Source: Cantharellus purpuraceus
Taxonomy: Eukaryota; Basidiomycota; Agaricomycetes; Cantharellales; Hydnaceae
Assembly: GCA_025174535.1 (NCBI GenBank)
Contig: JALBUN010000008.1
Location: 1-64,000, forward strand
DNA: 64,000 bases
Reading direction: 5' to 3'
Shown here: positions 1 to 11,423 of the stretch, piece by piece
Position numbering within the stretch: position 1 is the stretch's first letter
Layout: every line of letters begins with the position of its first letter
Notes under the pieces: model-generated
The model's input: only the letters and a program-made list of their open reading frames with translations
Told to the model about the DNA's origin: nothing
Database searches by the model: none
Program-made: the position numbers and the translations under genes

Positions 1-704
1 GTTTCTTCCGTAGATGGTTCTCGGTACTTTCGTTGTGTGTTGTCCACGGAATCCTGAAGCCCATTCGGCGCTGTTGTCTCTAAACCATACGTGTGACCTT
101 TTTCAGGCCACGGAGAAACTCGCAGTGCATACTGGTCAATCGTTGGTTCGTTCTCCCTTCTACTTCTTTTCGCGCATCAGTGATTGATCACGTTTATGAT
201 AGCAAATATTGTTATGCTTGCGAAAAGAGGCGCAGCTGGTATGGTCAGAGCAACGAGTGTCAGCCACACAAGCCGCGGAGACGCTCGGGTTTTGGTCCAA
301 TTTCCCGAACCCATACGGCTATTCTACGCCCGTATCACCGCTACAACATTAAGTCATTGATGACTCTAAGTCTGCATTGACTTTTTGTGGCCAAAGCAGC
401 CGCCCACTTGCAGCAGGTGGGCTCTTACATCAGGACTACTAAAACTGTGGGAGTGGGAGGTTGAGCATGGTTTTTTATGTATACCCTTTCTTGGATTATA
501 TGTATGTATCTGGGCCTATTCTAGTGCTCTGCGCATCTTGACCTTTCTGCACGTCTCTGAGCATCATTAAGTCTCAGAGAGGCACTTTATTGAGTAAATC
601 TAGGTGAATTTTATGTCAATTTTTCAGTTACGGCAACCTGCTGAGTTAAACCTTGTTGAAAATTTGCGCCTTGAGGCAGCGGCTATTCTTTGAGCGCCGT
701 CTTG
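1..704. other. 5' flank of the first gene, no gene recognised
   Basis: Ordinary-composition DNA before the first long ORF. Short ORFs at 93-380 and 385-570 have no recognisable domain and no sign of codon selection. The stretch may hold a 5' UTR with introns or the end of a gene outside the window; neither can be shown from the sequence. Confidence 0.4.
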
Positions 705-3700
705 ATGCCCCCAAATAAGCAAGGACGGAAGCAACGCGCAAGAGGCAAGAGCACCAGCAACATCGCAAGGGAAAGAACCGTCCTCACTCTCGTCGAAGAT
801 CCAACCGCGGCACCTTTCTTACTCCCATCCAAGACATCGTACAATCCATCTTCAATTGGTAACATGTTCAACTCGTATCACCATTCCCAGGGACAACAGC
901 AGCAGTCTGGGGTGTCTGTTCCCGAGATGGCTGGCTTCCAGTACCAGCAGCAGCAGCAGCAGCAGCAGCCAGGCATTGTTCCCTCTTTTGGGGGTCAAGG
1001 CTCTGCATACTTCAACCAGGGTTTCCAAGGCTCGGGACAGCCTGTATCGCAGCAACAACCGCCATCGCAGCAGCAAGAGTCCAACTCTGGGGAGGTGTCC
1101 GATATTGAGATATTGCGTAAGCTCAAGCAGACAATCCTCTCTGGTCAACATCCTTTCTTTCAGGCAGTTCCAAATCCGGATGCATTAGCCAGTCTGTACC
1201 TGGGGCCTCATCCCTTGTCTCAGGCGTATAAAGAACAAAACCAACATCAGACTGACCAGCTTGGCTCAATGTCTCAGTCCGACAATACCAAGGCATCTGC
1301 CAGAATTCAAAAGCCTGACGTCTTGCAGGTCGGTAGTGCTTCCGTGCTCAATTCTGCAAAACGGCCACAGACTCCCACCACTACTTCAGCCTCGAGGGTC
1401 TTGGGCTCTCTTGCCACGCCACAGTCTACGCCCGGCACATTCAATCAATCTGGTTCTCACCATCAAGGCCAGAAAGCTGCGAATGGCCCAGTTGATAGTG
1501 CTCGTATTGACCAAAGCAGTGGCAGACATCATAATGACACAATGCCGCCCAGAAGCCATGACTTTAGGACTTCCACTCCTAGTCCGTTGCCTCCTAACAG
1601 CTCCAAATCTAGCGTTCCGTTCCCTCCTCAAAAGCATCAGCGGAGTTCTCTAGCCACGCACTCATCTAACGCTTCTGGGGTTACTCACGAGCAGAGCCGT
1701 GTTCCGCCTGTGACTGCCTCGTCTCTAAACGACAGTGCAGGTGTCAACAAGCCACCAGCAGCCGCTAATGTTGCAAAGGATACAGTCTTATACAAAGATG
1801 CTCATCCTGTTGCTTCGTCTCCTGAAGGGCTTGACCGTGACAGGGAACACAGGGAACGCGACCATGATCGCGAGCGTCCAGGGTACCTGCCGTATGATTC
1901 TTCGAGATACTCTCAGCCTCTTGATCGTCGCGATTCCGGTCGAGTTCCCCAACGCTATGATTCTAGATATGATAGGGATCGCGATTGGGTCAGAGGAAGA
2001 GACTGGGACGGGGACAGGGAGAGAGACAGGGAGCGTGAGCGAGACCGGGAAAGAGAGCGTCTGCGCGACAGATTTGAGTATGAGAGATCAAGCAGACCTC
2101 CTATGGATCGACGACCACCGCCACCGCCATCGACGTCCTCGTCTTCAGCCAGTGTTGACCACAAGCCTGCTGCTCCTCCCGATCAGCGATCCGCGCTGGG
2201 ACTTGGCTCATCGCTAGAGCAGCGTCGTTCCGAAGTTCATCCTCATCAGGAGCAACGTCCTCATCCGGAAGCTACTGTGCATCTCGAGCAGCGTCGTTCA
2301 GAAGTTCCTATACACTCCGAGCAGCGTCGTCCAGAGGTTCCTATGCATCCAGAACAGCGCCATCCAGAGGTTCCTATACATCCAGAACAGCGCCGTCCAG
2401 AGGTTCCTATGCATCCGGAACAGCGCCGTCCAGAGGTTCCTATGCATCCAGAACAGCGTCGTCCAGAGGTTCCTATGCATCCAGAGCAGCGCCGTCCAGA
2501 GATGCATCCAGAGCAGCGTCATCCAGAGCAGCGTCATCCAGAGCAGCGTCATCCAGAGATTTCTTTGCATCCCGAACAGCATCGTGCTGACGTCCCTGCA
2601 CACCCTGAACACCAACGCTCTGTGGAGGTTGCTCAGTCAGATCACAACTCTCGCCGCCTAGAGTCAAGTTCATCCCGTCCTGCGCCTGCATCACTCTCTG
2701 CCGAGCGCCGCTCAGAAGCTGCCATACCTGCCTATTCCAATCAGTCTCATGACCGTGAACGTCTCCGTCCAACTCAAGGCCCTCCTTATACGCAAGGTCC
2801 TCCTTATACGCGAGCTCCTCCACCCAGTATTGCACCGCCAAACCCTATTCGAACGAATCAACCTCAAGCTACAGTACCCTCGTCTGTGGAAGGCCCAGAC
2901 CTTTCTGGTCAGAGTGCTCCGTCTGGCAACAAGATATCTAGGTCTGACCCAGCTTCACCTGAGGCGACTCGACGACCCGATACTACCAGTTCAAATATGG
3001 GACATCCCCTCACAGGAGTATCCATGGATAAAACTGCTTCGCGTTCAGTGCCCGACCGTCGTCTGACACATCCAGCGGACCCTCAGCTGCCCCAACCGTC
3101 CGAGTCTCGTGCTGGACAGGGGCAAAGACCCGATGACCGTGTCAATGTTTCCCAACCTTCACATCCCAGTGCGACATCTGCAGGACCTCGCTCAATCTCC
3201 CGTGCACCATCCCCAGGTCCCCGGCGTTCCACAGATCCTTCGCATGATGCACCTCGGGAGCGTGATAGGGCGTCATCTATGTCTGCACCGTCCTACCGCG
3301 AACCACTCCTGCCTCCCAATGTTGATTCGTCGCGTAGTTATCCAGAGGACTCACGACGACAACCTCCAGAGGCCAACTTGCCGCGTCGTGTCTCTGACAA
3401 TTTTTACCCGCCTCCGCCATCACCTGCCCCCTCAGTCATAGAACGTCGCGAAGAAATTCGGCAATGGCGCGAGCGCGAAAGTTACACCCCTGTCTCATAT
3501 GCTGGTTCTGAGGCAGACCGAGAACGTTCTCGTAGGTATGCTGAGACGCGTGAATGGCATGGAGACGCGTATAGTAGGGAGCGAGATCCTCACGTTACTG
3601 ATGCAGATGTACACTCTCGCCCTCGTCCACCCCCACCCCCACCTCCACCTCCACCTCCACCGGCCTCGTGGGATCGAGACCGATCCATCGATAAAGACAA

Positions 3701-4235
3701 AGATCGCGATGCATACGAGAGTTGGGTAGCTGCAGAGAGAAAGTTTCCGGCACGGGGTGTATCTCCTTCTCCTACCCCGTCACGATGGGAGGAACCTGTC
3801 ATTCATCCGCATCGTCCACTGCAAGCGCGCCTGACTGATACATATGACGATCGTTTCATTCCTCGCGAAGTTGCGGAGCGTGCGCGGTACCCTCCGCCAG
3901 TGCCCAGTGACGTTTTGAACTACAGAGAGAACCCGCGCGTGAGGCCGAGGAGTCCTAGTCCAAGCAGACGTCCCGGCATGTTCGACGATGCGCACCGTGC
4001 TCCCAAGCGGGCGCGGGAAGAATACGAGGCGTCTTCAAGAGCTTCATATGAATACCCTCCTGCTCGAGTTCCGTCGCCACCTCCCTATTATGATCCCCGT
4101 GCAACAGGGATGACAAACCCGCGCGACCCATCTCCATATAGTCGGGATCGAGTACCCGATCCATACGTTAGGCGTGATATGCCGCCTCCGCGTTCTCCAC
4201 CGTATTATGCGCGCGACAGGTATCCACCACGGTAG
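705..4235 (+). CDS. Long intrinsically disordered Gln/Pro/Arg-rich protein of unknown function
   Basis: Single uninterrupted ORF of about 1,176 aa from the first ATG at 705; an in-frame ATG at 864 is an alternative start. No folded domain is recognised. Near the N-terminus are a run of eight Gln (about residues 81-88) and a short predicted helical stretch around EVSDIEILRKLKQTIL. Then come long Ser/Pro/Gln-rich regions, an RD/RE-rich charged segment (nt about 1,980-2,075), an 11-residue tandem repeat (nt 2219-2597), a run of 12 Pro (nt about 3,625-3,662) and an Arg/Tyr/Pro-rich tail. Such composition is typical of nuclear scaffold, splicing or transcription-associated proteins, but that is inference. 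It converges with the NIPA gene on the other strand about 300 nt downstream. Confidence 0.8.
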   Translation: MPPNKQGRKQRARGKSTSNIARERTVLTLVEDPTAAPFLLPSKTSYNPSSIGNMFNSYHHSQGQQQQSGVSVPEMAGFQYQQQQQQQQPGIVPSFGGQGSAYFNQGFQGSGQPVSQQQPPSQQQESNSGEVSDIEILRKLKQTILSGQHPFFQAVPNPDALASLYLGPHPLSQAYKEQNQHQTDQLGSMSQSDNTKASARIQKPDVLQVGSASVLNSAKRPQTPTTTSASRVLGSLATPQSTPGTFNQSGSHHQGQKAANGPVDSARIDQSSGRHHNDTMPPRSHDFRTSTPSPLPPNSSKSSVPFPPQKHQRSSLATHSSNASGVTHEQSRVPPVTASSLNDSAGVNKPPAAANVAKDTVLYKDAHPVASSPEGLDRDREHRERDHDRERPGYLPYDSSRYSQPLDRRDSGRVPQRYDSRYDRDRDWVRGRDWDGDRERDRERERDRERERLRDRFEYERSSRPPMDRRPPPPPSTSSSSASVDHKPAAPPDQRSALGLGSSLEQRRSEVHPHQEQRPHPEATVHLEQRRSEVPIHSEQRRPEVPMHPEQRHPEVPIHPEQRRPEVPMHPEQRRPEVPMHPEQRRPEVPMHPEQRRPEMHPEQRHPEQRHPEQRHPEISLHPEQHRADVPAHPEHQRSVEVAQSDHNSRRLESSSSRPAPASLSAERRSEAAIPAYSNQSHDRERLRPTQGPPYTQGPPYTRAPPPSIAPPNPIRTNQPQATVPSSVEGPDLSGQSAPSGNKISRSDPASPEATRRPDTTSSNMGHPLTGVSMDKTASRSVPDRRLTHPADPQLPQPSESRAGQGQRPDDRVNVSQPSHPSATSAGPRSISRAPSPGPRRSTDPSHDAPRERDRASSMSAPSYREPLLPPNVDSSRSYPEDSRRQPPEANLPRRVSDNFYPPPPSPAPSVIERREEIRQWRERESYTPVSYAGSEADRERSRRYAETREWHGDAYSRERDPHVTDADVHSRPRPPPPPPPPPPPPASWDRDRSIDKDKDRDAYESWVAAERKFPARGVSPSPTPSRWEEPVIHPHRPLQARLTDTYDDRFIPREVAERARYPPPVPSDVLNYRENPRVRPRSPSPSRRPGMFDDAHRAPKRAREEYEASSRASYEYPPARVPSPPPYYDPRATGMTNPRDPSPYSRDRVPDPYVRRDMPPPRSPPYYARDRYPPR
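2219..2597 (+). repeat. 33-bp coding minisatellite with 15-bp derivatives
   Basis: Tandem units of 33 bp encode an 11-residue motif read as PEQRRPEVPMH. About nine full or near-full units are followed by one shortened unit and three 15-bp units (PEQRH). Adjacent units differ by only a few bases. All length changes are multiples of three, so the frame is preserved. Confidence 0.9.
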
Positions 4236-4534
4236 AATCTCATCGTAGTAAGCCTGTGCATTCGAATACCTCGCAAAGCAAATCTGATGTTGGTCTTATT
4301 TAGTGCTATGGATTTTTTTGAATATTGCACAAGTTATATGTTTTGTTGTCATTTTTATGGATGATCATTTTTGCATTTCGAACAAAACGGGCGTAGTGAT
4401 GTTACGCGACCTGTATGTTGACCTATGAAAGCCTTTTACATGTTATCATTCTATTGCTAGTGATCATTGCAATCATCATGCTTTTGATTGGTATATCATT
4501 GATAATCATAATAGATAGCGTGGCAATGAATCGT
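4236..4534. other. Convergent intergenic region
   Basis: AT-richer DNA of about 300 bp between two convergent genes. It presumably holds both 3' UTRs. No other feature was seen. Confidence 0.6.
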
Positions 4535-6708
4535 TTATGGTCGTGACTCTTTATTTAAAAATACCACATCTGTTTCCGTCCGCTCAGTGCTCAGTGTCGT
4601 AGGTAGCGTTTGTGCCCTCATTCTTGCAGCCTCTTCAACGGCTGCACTTGCCTGGACCATCGGATCGGCCCTATCCTGATCCCTCTGTTGTTCCAATGTG
4701 ACAGGCGCTGAGTCGCTTCCTGTAAAGTGAACACTGGTCTTTCGACGTGTGTCCAGAGACCCTGGCGTGGATAATGGAGACGCAACGAGGACCTGGCTGT
4801 TCCCATTCACAGCCGGGTTTTCAGTCAACGTCTCTCGCTTCAAATCAGCTTTTTCTACATCTCCGCCACCTTCTTTGACTCCTGGTCCGGTCCCGCGTCG
4901 ACTGTGACCATCATCCGACATACCATTACTGGACGACCTATTCCGTAGGCTGCGGGATTGCGATAGAGCCGTGGCCCGTCTCCGCGCCCGGATGATCGTA
5001 CCAATTGCGCCAAAGGTACCGCGTAGGGAATCGATGCCAGGATCCTCCGTCTTCTCCACCATCGCTCTGGCCTCGTCCTCAAAGTCTAGATCTACCCACC
5101 CCGCCTCAAGATCCTCCTCGTTTGATATGGTGGGATCGCAAACCTCCTCGTTCAGCACGTGGGGCTCGGAGGGGAGCTGTGGACGGCCGTCGGCGAGTGC
5201 TTCGAGATCTGCACCGTTTATCGCAGAGGGCCTGATGCGGTTATGCGGGTACGAATGCGTGCTACGCCGACCAGAGACACGAGAGGCACCAGAGGCCTCG
5301 CGCTCGAGATCCCTCGCGCCCTTGGGGTTAATTTCGACCCGTGCAGCCTGCAGGAGCAGCGTGGTGCGGCGATCAACATTGGTGAGCTCCCGCGGATCTA
5401 CTTTGGACATTTGGAGGATGAAAATGCCAGTACAGATGACAAAAAATCCGAGCACAACCGTGATAATCTGTGTGGCGCTGGCTTTGAGACCCTGGTATAG
5501 AATAACGGAGGTAACGAGCGTGCAGAACGTAAACATCTTGTTGAAGCGTGAGTTAGGGGTCAGATGCGACGGTGATGAGGGAATGTTCTGCTTACGACGT
5601 AGTATGTAGGGGTAACCATTGCTGTATTAAACATGGCAAGCGCAACGTTGAGGTAGTAGACCTCGGTGAGAAGTGTTATTATTACAAAAGCGAGAAGGAA
5701 ATATGTGAACCAGTTCTGTACACTCGAGGCATTTGGTCATTACAATCACATCCCCAACCCAGTGCATAACGCACCTTGAACTGGTTCTCGCCGCGAATGC
5801 TGGTGACGATACATGCACCGAGACCTTGTGTACAACTCACGCTAAGGCCTCCGATAAGACTACAAATTCCGATGTGAGGCAGCATGCTACGTCGGCCCCA
5901 GCGGGGCGCAACAACCAAGGCAAGAACGATTGCAGCGGCGATGACGACAGACCCATAGGAGAGAAACCCTGGTGCGAGAAATAGTTTCTTGAACGCAGCG
6001 ATAGTGGTGACGCTTTGTTCTTCAGGACCATTTAACGCAAGGATGGTTGCACCCAATATGCATTGTAGAGATGCTATCCAGCCAAAAAGAGAGAGCTTTT
6101 CTTGGAGGAAAATATGGGATAGCATGGCACATATCACCACTGAGAGCGCTCCCATGGGGGTCTGAGTAATTTATAAGAGTGCGAAAATGTGTATGCGCGT
6201 AGAACATACGACTATGATTGCTACACAATGGGTAAGAAACACGGGCTATTCGAGAAAGCTACCCACTGACCTTCCAGGAAGGAATACGCCACAAGGTTGC
6301 AGATCTCGCCTGACAAGTAACCTTGAGCTCGCCTGTCTAAGATGAAGCACGCCATCATACCTAATATCATGATTGTCATTCCTGTCCACCATAGGGGCTA
6401 CAAGAAGTTCTTAGCGTGACTCTGGTAGTGTGAACATTGCAGAAGCTGCAACAAGGTAACAATCTGCTTACGCTCTTGAGATAAGCTACACCATGTCCAG
6501 CGATCTGACCCCTCTGGGAACTCAGAAGTCCCTTCTTCTTGAATACGAAGGAAGAGCCGATGAGGAGACCCGAGCCAATTGCAAGCGCTACGCCAACCCT
6601 AGATAGACGTCATTGCTCGTGTTGCAACACGGCTCCATACTAAACTCACGGCCTGTACTTTTGTGGGACGGTATTTGAGGAGGCTGAGGTTGTAGCAGAG
6701 AGCGACAT
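4535..6708 (-). CDS. NIPA-family (DUF803) magnesium transporter, 610 aa
   Basis: Seven exons by hand: 6708-6650, 6598-6472, 6397-6271, 6220-6210, 6161-5775, 5715-5596 and 5536-4535. All introns are GT-AG, about 48-76 nt, and the frames join without conflict to give 610 aa. Family landmarks in order: VGVALAIGSG and SSFVFKKKGLL near residue 30, PLWWTGM, AIIVTPMGALSVVI, EEKLSLFG-type and NGPEEQSV motifs, then TPTYYVMFTFCTLVTSVILYQG near the last helix. About nine membrane segments occupy the first 330 residues; the long C-terminal tail is hydrophilic. NIPA proteins move Mg2+ across membranes in animals; in fungi the role is inferred from the family. The start is the first ATG after an in-frame stop. 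Exon 4 is only 11 nt. Confidence 0.92.
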
Positions 6709-7924
6709 GATGGTCGCCGTTTCAAACGACGAGCAGTGGGGCCCGTAAAGGTGAGGTTCCACGCCGTCATGGTCATCTTCTCTCCAGATAGATCCACGCT
6801 TTCGGCTCGCTCCGAATGTGGAGTAGACTTAATAGTATGGAGCTAGACGCCTCCAAATTATTTGTCGTTCTCGCAAAATCACTGTAACCTGTGACTGCTC
6901 TCTCGAACATCCACAACATATTCTAATATAGCTATTCATGCTCCGCATGTCCTTTCCGATTCTCCGCCGTTCATTTCCCACTGAACGTCTGAGGTAAAGT
7001 CCTTATCTTTCTACACTATGGCAGTGTAAGAAAATATAATATATAATAAGGCTCACCTTTACTCTCGACTGAACATCTGAAGGTGCAGTAAGAGAGAAGC
7101 GATTCATTAGACGCCTGAAGCGGTGTGCACGCGGTTATGTAAGGCGCTAATGTTTTATAGAAAGAAATGCGCCCGTCGATCACAAATGCTTGAAATGGAT
7201 ATACACCTTGCATACTAGGAGCACGCTCAGTCGCCGCCCTGTCAACCGGTATATTTTGACATTCAATCCCAGCCACATCGGCGTGGAACCCAATACAGGT
7301 ACATCTGCAGGTCGGTAGTCATGTCATGTCTGTCAGCGGTACCCACGGTACAATTACGCTGGTGCCATTACTATGTAAATGATCTAGCCCCCGTTACACC
7401 ACGGAGTGATAATGCATATTATTGCAACCCAATGATAAGACGAAAAATCCACACATTTCTCCCGCTGCTGTAGTGGAATCAAAGGTGAGGCAACAATAAA
7501 GAGGTGAGGGCCGTGAGGCGAGTTCTCTACCATTGGCTGCAGCGGGGAGATTATTCTTTGTATGATTGTCGAGAGGAATGGAGAAACGGTTGGGAAAGTG
7601 CGTCGGAGGGAGAAGTCGCCTCTATGTTACCATGAAGACAATCAGACTATCACCGAATAGGGAGCAATGAGCAAAATTGTTGATTTACACAAGGCGAAAC
7701 CATCGCACGCAAGCAGAAACGGCGGGGGCGGTGCTTCTCTGTGACGCGTCCACACGGCAGCCTGATAACAGGCCATCACTTTGGTTGCGTACGTCCTCTT
7801 GCACTCGCCGAGGCGCAATTGTGCATTGCGTCAGTGTTCCGTAATACCTGGGCTTGTGCGTATATACACATGGTTGCATGTACTCACCATTCCCTCACCT
7901 TCAAATTCCCTTTCTTTTTTAACC
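6709..7924. other. Divergent intergenic region, no gene seen
   Basis: About 1.2 kb between the NIPA start and the SDR start, so it must carry both promoters. Only short unconvincing ORFs occur in it. Nothing repetitive was recognised. Confidence 0.6.
7861..7866 (+). promoter_or_regulatory. Possible TATA element of the SDR gene
   Basis: TATATA lies 58 nt before the SDR start codon in otherwise mixed sequence. Position fits a core promoter with a short leader; there is no further evidence. Confidence 0.35.
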
Positions 7925-9463
7925 ATGCCCGGTGTAAGCTACGTCCTTGCCAAGGTCGCTCCTAACTCTACACTATCCCATACTATCTTCCCCCCACCGT
8001 CCAAGTTCAACCCTGCCAGAGACATCCCCAATCTCTCTGGAAAGGTTCCCCTTTTCCACAGTCCATGTTTTCCAGTTACTCAAATTGAACATCACTTGTG
8101 TTTGTGTTTAGACTGTCGTGGTCACAGGTTCCAATACAGGCATTGGCTATCAAACTGCCCTCCAGCTCCTCTTGAAAAACGCCAAGGTCTACATCGCCGC
8201 TCGCTCGCTCTCCAAAGCTAAAGATGCTGCAGAGAAGCTCGAGAAAGAGACCGGCAGAAAACCTCTACAACTTGAGCTCGATTTGAGCGATCTCCATAGT
8301 ATCAGACGTGCCGCTCAAGAATTTTTGAGCAAAGAGGACAAGCTGGATATCCTTTTCAACAATGCGTCGGTCTTTCCATCCAATGACTCCAAGAAAAGGT
8401 TATACTGACCCACCACCCACACTGGCAGGGGTGTCATGGTTCCACCAACAGATGAGCTCACCGCCCAAGGATACGATCTTCGTACGTAGTTATTTCCATT
8501 GCATGATTCACTTACCAACACCTCCGCAGAGTTTGGTATGGATATAGTACACGGATAATGCACTCAAAATACTAACCACCCACCAAATAGGTGTGAACGT
8601 GCTTGGACACTATTACTTCACAGTATGAATTTATTTGTCGTATAACTGTCACATATTGATATCATGACCAGATGCTCTTGCTCCCTGCACTCGAGCGTTC
8701 CACTACTGAAAACGGTGTGAAAGCTCGCGTCGTCAACACGTCTTCCTCAGCCCACGTATATGCTACTGGAAACGGAATGGATTGGGCAGCGTTCAAAGGT
8801 GGTCCAGAACGTGATGCAAAAATAAAGAAATGGGGCCCAACAGGCTTGCCGGGAACTGGAGCTCAATGGCACCTCTATGGCTTTAGTAAAATGGTAATCT
8901 TATTTTCACTTCAACTCACCAGTAATTATCCTTTCTCACAGACGCACTTAGGGAAATATCATGTTCACCCACCTCCTGAACAGACATCACCACGATAAGG
9001 TCGCCTCTTATTCTCTTCACCCAGGTGGCATTAGCACAGAACTTCAACGGCATGTCCCTTTGATCACTCCACACGAGAGCTCAAGGATTAACATCACGCG
9101 CAATGTAGGCATGGTAATGCTATTGAAAAAGCCGCAGCGAGGATAATGTTAAAACCTGTGGCGTACGTGACTTCCATCCCGTATATACCCCACTCTAACA
9201 AGTGCGCATACTTAGTTACGGTGCGTTTACTCAACTCTGGGCCGGAACCATGCCAGAAGCTGAACAAGCGGTCGGTAGCGTGAGTGTTACGTTTGCCTTG
9301 TTTTTTTTTTTCATGTGGCTTAATATATTGCCTGTAGTACCTAATCCCATGGGCTCGTATCGGCACTGCCGACCCCCGTGCGGCAGATGAGAAGGTACAG
9401 AACGAGTTACTGGCATATCTAGAAGAACAGATTAAGGCTATCGAAGAGCCGATACGAGCTTGA
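7925..9463 (+). CDS. Short-chain dehydrogenase/reductase, 342 aa (SDR1)
   Basis: Ten exons: 7925-8044, 8112-8365, 8429-8481, 8530-8535, 8591-8622, 8672-8893, 8952-9049, 9109-9162, 9216-9279 and 9338-9463, giving 342 aa in frame. Classical SDR marks are present: TGSNTGIG nucleotide-binding loop (residues about 45-52), NNAG, the QFGVNVLGHYYFT helix, NTSSS (catalytic Ser near 180) and YGFSK (Y224, K228). The end, YLIPWARIG onward, matches the retinol dehydrogenase/WWOX-like fungal SDRs. It should be an NAD(P)H-dependent oxidoreductase of unknown substrate. Exon 4 is 6 nt and intron 7 uses a GC donor. The stop codon is 118 nt from the stop of the convergent terpene cyclase HTC1, suggesting a shared metabolic role. 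A truncated copy lies at 51,297-52,083. Confidence 0.9.
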
Positions 9464-9581
9464 TGACCCTTGATGATCGGCACGTTGAAATCGTGCACCC
9501 GAACATGAATAAATACAATTATTGTCATACGCACTTGTACCGCTATATACCTATATTCTACCACAACCAGAACATGATATC

Positions 9582-11423
9582 TCAATTTACTGAGATATCA
9601 GCCGATTGTCGGGCCAAGTTCGAAGTAGTCTCAGCCGCCTGAATGGCCTTGATCGCCAGCGCAGTCGTTAGTCCGACGTTGGCGATCGTGGTCCCCGATG
9701 CTCCGAGTTTGTATATCGAGCCCGTTGCCCACGACCCATTGTCGCACTGCATCGAAGCCAGCTTCCGGACATCTGCATCGCAAACAAGTCCAACCGTCGC
9801 AGCTGCCAATATACGCATCCCTAACGCGAGGGAGTCTGCCTCAACCTCAAATCGCTCCATGACACGCGCCTTGTAGACATGGTTGAAGCGCTGATGAACG
9901 GAAGGTGAACTCTGCATGAGACGGGAGAGGAAGAAGAGGAACGCCTCTGCCGTCGTGTAGTACAGGGTTCCGTCGGTATATGCGCGACAAACGAGACATG
10001 AATATACCCAGTCAAGGGTGGACTCCAGTTCATGTCCTCGGCCGTTACGATAGAACAGCGTGAGAACGTTGACACACACGACGGGATCTGAAGACCGGTT
10101 GAATGATGAGTGGTGATAGATATGGCCTGGATCATACCTAGTCGAGGACGAGAGTGATCAAAGTAAACTTGCACCAGACCATCCTGATCACGGAACAAAA
10201 GCATCTCGTCCATAATACTAAACTTCGCCGCGTCGTCAACGTCTGCTACCGTCAACGCAATAGCGGCAGTATCCAAGTCATCACTATTGTGGAAATTATT
10301 ATAATCTTAAATTCCACGTAGATGCTCTGCTTACGAAAACTGTTCCTTCCAGAACACCGAAGGGACCGATGGCATGGACGAAGAGTAACTGAAGAAATTT
10401 GACAGACGAGGCGATAGATCGTAATCCACAAGGGACCTGCACGCATCATGAGGGAGACATGTCTGCAGAAAACATATTCGCGTACTTATCACCAGTGGCT
10501 TCTTGAATGAGAAGCGGCGTATAATTCTGTAATTATTCTGAGACGTGCGAGGCATGGGCTGTGCTTTCGCTTCTCACCTCGTGCAAGATTACACCATCGG
10601 AAGTCACAGAAGTCAGGTTTTTCCTGTTCGTACGCAGGAAACTCTTGGCTCGTTCGATCTGGTCCCCACAGAGAGCCTTCAATTGTTGTGTCACATTGGT
10701 GATGTTGTCGAACACAATGCCGTGCATTCCAAAAGAGCGTGCAGTGATCACATTTTCAATCTTGTCGTCCACAAAGATGGTATGAGCGGGGTCAATACTG
10801 GCCTGTGTCAAGACATGTCTGTAAAATCCCATGTGCGGCTTGCGTTCGTGTGCCTTGGCTCTGAATTGTGCACTGTCAATGGAATTATGTGTATGATTGA
10901 TCAAAACTCACGAGATGAAGATCTCATCGAAGAGGGCCCACTGGGAAGGATCTAATTTTTTCTCGACTGCGACCCAATCAGGAGCAGACATGTTGGACAT
11001 TGCGAAGATTCGTCGTCCACTTGCTTTGATAGCTGTGATTGTTTCGATCAGAGTGGCATTACACTTCAAAGATTCGCGAACAAGTGAGAAGGAGCGAGCC
11101 ACATTTTTGGCAGGCAAGCTATACTCCTTGGCCACTTGCTCGTAGACCTCCTTTTCAGTCAGGTTCCCCTTTTCGTATTCGAACCAGATCGAGGAGCGAA
11201 GGATGTGCCTGAGGACAACAGAGGATATGGGAGATTTTGAGGACGAGGTGGAGTATGTAAAGAGTACGTCTCCAAGGTCGAATATGACATTTTTGAAGCG
11301 CAGAGTGTTCGGGATGCCTGCTAGACGCGTCGCAATGCGAGGGTGTGTGTATTGTGTAGTATTATCCTCATCACGGGTGTCATTCGCAACAGATGGGCGA
11401 GTAAAACTGGTTATCATATCCAT
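9582..11423 (-). CDS. HAD-like/terpene cyclase fusion (drimane-type synthase family), HTC1, 533 aa
   Basis: Six exons: 11423-10912, 10872-10578, 10526-10486, 10436-10335, 10283-10138 and 10087-9582, giving 533 aa. The N-terminal half is HAD-like: FDLGDVLF (D49, D52), an AMSNMS motif, the Lys of RKPHMGFY and FVDDKIEN (D206, D207). The C-terminal half is a terpene cyclase beta-like domain with DLDTA (residues 319-323), a DxDT motif as in AstC/AncC-type drimane sesquiterpene synthases, followed by VFWKEQF, DEMLLFRDQDGLVQVYFDH and YYTTAEAFLFFLSRL. Known members cyclise farnesyl diphosphate and dephosphorylate the product. It converges on SDR1. Intact, with all splice sites GT-AG. Homology is by recognition, so the exact product is unknown. 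Confidence 0.88.

Noticed and set aside
93..380. 95-aa ORF at the left edge
   Set aside because: No domain or repeat support; likely chance.
1955..2164. Minus-strand ORFs opposite the first gene
   Set aside because: Shadows of low-complexity codons of the plus-strand gene.
8482..8590. A single 109-nt intron in SDR1 without a microexon
   Set aside because: It keeps the frame but loses the conserved QFG before VNVLGH; perfect splice signals flank AGTTTG. Kept as a possible alternative form.
9054..9108. GT donor at 9054 for SDR1 intron 7, or a frameshift there
   Set aside because: A GT donor at that place puts the next exon out of frame; the GC donor at 9050 restores frame in both SDR copies.
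9582..11423. HTC genes as squalene-hopene cyclases or plain HAD phosphatases
   Set aside because: Length, the DxDT motif and the HAD N-terminal half fit the fused drimane-type synthases better.
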